Of a stretch of 64,000 bases of DNA, positions 62,083-64,000 are shown piece by piece. Every line of letters begins with the position of its first letter. The stretch's first letter is position 1. Where the stretch lies: assembly GCF_021654795.1 (NCBI RefSeq), contig NZ_AP025344.1:496001-560000 (forward strand). Reading direction: 5' to 3'. This DNA comes from Paenibacillus dendritiformis. Its GTDB lineage: Bacteria > Bacillota > Bacilli > Paenibacillales > Paenibacillaceae. Under the pieces are notes generated by a model. That model was not told the DNA's origin, made no database searches, and saw only the letters and a list, made by a program, of their open reading frames with translations. The translations under genes and the position numbers were made by a program.

Positions 62083-63033
62083 ATGCAGGCCAGACTAAAA
62101 CTTCTAACCGCCATGATGATCTTAAGCGTTTCCGTTCTAATGCCGACAGGGAATATTTCCGCAGCCGGCGCGGAAGCAATGAACGCAACTAACCAATTCC
62201 GATCATCCGCCTACCAAGCGGTACAGGTTGTGAATATCGAACAATCGGCGAGAAAAGTGATTCCCAATTATGTCCGTTGGATTCATAACGGACTGCATCC
62301 CAGCGTGAGAGTGGACGTGCTGGACGTGAAGTTAATCAACGTGGAAGAACAAGGCGTTGTTCCGGACTTTAAGATTGAACTTGAGCTGGTGCAGAGAGGG
62401 CCGGAGAAACTGATACAGACATTACAGCATGATGCCTTTAATCCGAGTTCCGACAAGGAACTGACGGTATCGCATAATTTTACGCATACCGTGTCCAACG
62501 CTTCCACGCTGACGAAATCGATCACCCATAGCCATAAAGCCGGCGCTAAAGCGACTTTCAAAGTAAAAACCAGTTTTTTCGGAAATGAAGCAGAGGTTGG
62601 GGGCGAGTTGTCGTATGAATATACGAATTCCAATCAAAGCGGGACGTCTGATGCCAAAACGGTAACTTTCTCCACCAACTCATCCGCATCGGCCAAATTG
62701 CCGCCGATGTCCAAGGGGACTCTGATTTCCCATGTCTATGCATCCCCGGCTGTTTATAAAATAAAGAGCCAAAGCTATTTTACGGGAGATGTTCAATTCT
62801 CTTATATTTTGTCCAATGATGCTCCGGGAGCCGTCCGGACGTTAACGGTTCCGATCCATGATTTATTTTTCCGGGGCGATGAAAGCAACGAGGTTGCGTA
62901 TAAAGATAATTTGTGGGCCGGTGCGGTATGGGATGACATGGGCAGACCGACAAAAGCATTGATTTTTGAAGGTCTTTCTTTCTTGACATTAGACGAACAA
63001 TACCGAACGGAGACCTGCTTGAAAGATATTTAA
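62083..63033 (+). CDS. ETX/MTX2-family pore-forming toxin
   Basis: 316 residues with a signal peptide (MQARLKLLTAMMILSVSV, cleavage near AAGAEA). The rest fits the aerolysin-like epsilon-toxin/Mtx2 family. VLDVKLINVEEQGVVPDF lies near residue 82. A long Ser/Thr-rich amphipathic stretch follows, from HTVSNASTLTKSITHSH through FGNEAEVGGELSYEYTNSN to TVTFSTNSSASAKLPPMSKG, which provides the membrane-inserting hairpin and core strands. It ends with VYASPAVYKIKSQSYFTGDV. Relatives kill insects or mammalian cells. ATG 62083 follows GGGAGATGA. The gene is more AT-rich than its neighbours, which suggests horizontal acquisition. A palindrome AACTTCA/TGAAGTT (61987-62008) lies upstream. Confidence 0.85.
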   Translation: MQARLKLLTAMMILSVSVLMPTGNISAAGAEAMNATNQFRSSAYQAVQVVNIEQSARKVIPNYVRWIHNGLHPSVRVDVLDVKLINVEEQGVVPDFKIELELVQRGPEKLIQTLQHDAFNPSSDKELTVSHNFTHTVSNASTLTKSITHSHKAGAKATFKVKTSFFGNEAEVGGELSYEYTNSNQSGTSDAKTVTFSTNSSASAKLPPMSKGTLISHVYASPAVYKIKSQSYFTGDVQFSYILSNDAPGAVRTLTVPIHDLFFRGDESNEVAYKDNLWAGAVWDDMGRPTKALIFEGLSFLTLDEQYRTETCLKDI

Positions 63034-63073
63034 CAGGTTTTGATGTGAAGCGGAATAAGATAGCTTGATCGCG

Positions 63074-63109
63074 CAATGGCCGCCCGGCGAAGAGTCCGGG
63101 CGGCCATTG
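63074..63109. terminator. Hairpin after the toxin gene
   Basis: A perfect 14-bp stem CAATGGCCGCCCGG/CCGGGCGGCCATTG with an 8-nt loop and no T-run. Confidence 0.6.
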
Positions 63110-63273
63110 GCGTCCCGGTGGGGAAGCTGCCGGAATCAGGAACGAAATCCAAGCTTACGCATCCAATATGAGGGCCTTTTGCGGTATGATTATAAAGAAT
63201 CTTTTAAAATAAGAAGCCGTTCGTGCAAGAACGATATACTTACGGTAAAGCAAGAAGGCAAGGAGAGATGGAT

Positions 63274-63978
63274 ATGCCAGCGCACCTGCTGCTTGTTGAA
63301 GATGATAAAGAGATCGCGCGCATCGTTCAGGATCATTTGCGCAGACAAGGCTATAAAATAACGTGGTCCTCCACCGGGGCGGAAGGGTGGGAGGACTTCC
63401 ATACCGGTTCGTTCGATCTGATCCTGGTCGATCTGATGCTGCCGGAGATGGACGGCTATACGCTATGCCGCAATATCCGCCTCAGCAGCAATGTGCCGCT
63501 GCTTATCATTAGCGCCCGCCAGGAGGATGAGAGCAAGGTGCGGGGATTGGAGCTGGGAGCGGACGATTATATTACGAAGCCGTTCAGCTTGTCCGAGCTG
63601 TCGGCCCGCATCAGCTCGCATCTGCGGCGGTTCCGCCGCTACTCGAGCGAAGGGGAGCTGCCCCGCCTCAAAAAGTATGAGGGCGGTCTCGTCATCGACG
63701 AGGATCGCCAGCTCGTCACGCTGGAGGAGGAGCCGATTTCGCTGACGGCGAAGGAATGGGCATTGCTTCAGCTGCTGGCTCAGCATCCGCAGCGCGCCTT
63801 TTCCAAGAAGGAATTGTACGAGCAGGTGTGGCATCAGGTCAATATCGAGGGCAACAACACGGTGTCGGTTCACGTCAAGAGCCTCCGCACGAAGCTGGGC
63901 GAGGATATTCGCGATCCGCGGTATATTCAGACGGTATGGGGAACCGGGTACCGCTTCATCGGTGAAATGCTGCCATGA
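63274..63978 (+). CDS. OmpR/PhoB-family response regulator
   Basis: 234 residues. The receiver domain has acidic pocket VEDD, phosphoacceptor Asp53 in LILVDLMLPEMDGY and Lys102 in DDYITKPFS. The C-terminal winged HTH has PISLTAKEWALLQLLAQHP, FSKKELYEQVWHQ and VWGTGYRFIG. ATG 63274 lies 8 bases after AAGGAG; ATG 63268 is too close to it. It overlaps the next gene by four bases, the partner kinase. Confidence 0.93.
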   Translation: MPAHLLLVEDDKEIARIVQDHLRRQGYKITWSSTGAEGWEDFHTGSFDLILVDLMLPEMDGYTLCRNIRLSSNVPLLIISARQEDESKVRGLELGADDYITKPFSLSELSARISSHLRRFRRYSSEGELPRLKKYEGGLVIDEDRQLVTLEEEPISLTAKEWALLQLLAQHPQRAFSKKELYEQVWHQVNIEGNNTVSVHVKSLRTKLGEDIRDPRYIQTVWGTGYRFIGEMLP

Positions 63979-64000
63979 AGATCAAGCATTGGCTTATGCT
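63975..64000 (+). CDS. Start of a sensor histidine kinase (cut by window edge)
   Basis: ATG 63975 overlaps the response-regulator stop (ATGA). The visible residues are MKIKHWLM, a basic start leading into a hydrophobic segment. The kinase identity is inferred only from position. Confidence 0.5.

Overview
The window looks like chromosomal DNA of a Paenibacillus (Bacillota). The signs are AGGAGG-type ribosome binding sites with frequent TTG/GTG starts, GlcT-type antiterminator leaders, an S-layer-homology chitinase, an ETX/MTX2 toxin gene and moderately high GC. A P. alvei/thiaminolyticus-like species is a guess from gene content only. No rRNA, tRNA or CRISPR was recognised.

Layout. 0-7.3 kb: housekeeping genes (uvsE, fabI, an inositol-monophosphatase, a Cys-type sulfatase), small unknown genes and a dead trypsin-like protease remnant. 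7.3-15.7 kb: cell-surface and regulatory genes: a membrane-anchored C39-like protein, an ECF sigma factor with its DUF4179 partner, and two paralogous solute-binding lipoproteins flanked by a DUF4367-like gene and a decayed copy of it. 16-22.4 kb: orphan trpB, a ROK kinase, and an operon of amidase, alpha/beta hydrolase and a helix-turn-helix protein fused to a degenerate F1-ATPase-beta-like domain. 22.6-25.4 kb: a decaying mannoside-type locus (LacI regulator, GH2 beta-mannosidase, zinc alcohol dehydrogenase, all broken). 25.5-34.6 kb: ptsG, an MFS/TetR pair, SGNH proteins, and an MBOAT/SGNH/micropeptide O-acylation operon. 35-40 kb: a tight, very GC-rich bioDBFHC operon. 40-44 kb: an N-acetylgalactosamine-type catabolic set (AgaS, PfkB kinase, class II aldolase, DeoR). 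45-53 kb: crr-ptsH-ptsI, glcT and two EIICB permeases, with three near-identical RAT/terminator leaders. 53-64 kb: a MATE pump, the SLH-GH18 chitinase, a GntR-controlled ADP-ribosylglycohydrolase/permease/kinase operon resembling E. coli yegTUVW, an ETX/MTX2 pore-forming toxin, and the start of a two-component system.

Most unusual features. (1) Three non-coding insertion units (18534-19008, 27549-28210, 44289-44912) share terminal inverted repeats CAGGCTGTTG. Two have perfect 6-bp target duplications and all three lie directly before RCAGGAWTT. Two sit inside copies of a second structured intergenic repeat, R2. They look like a site-specific MITE-like family. (2) The HTH/pseudo-F1-beta fusion at 21382-22434. 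(3) A 61-residue micropeptide ending FIYMNF, like DltX, in an MBOAT operon that is not dlt. (4) The GntR/ADP-ribosylglycohydrolase/NCS1/PfkB cluster, with matching operators at two promoters.
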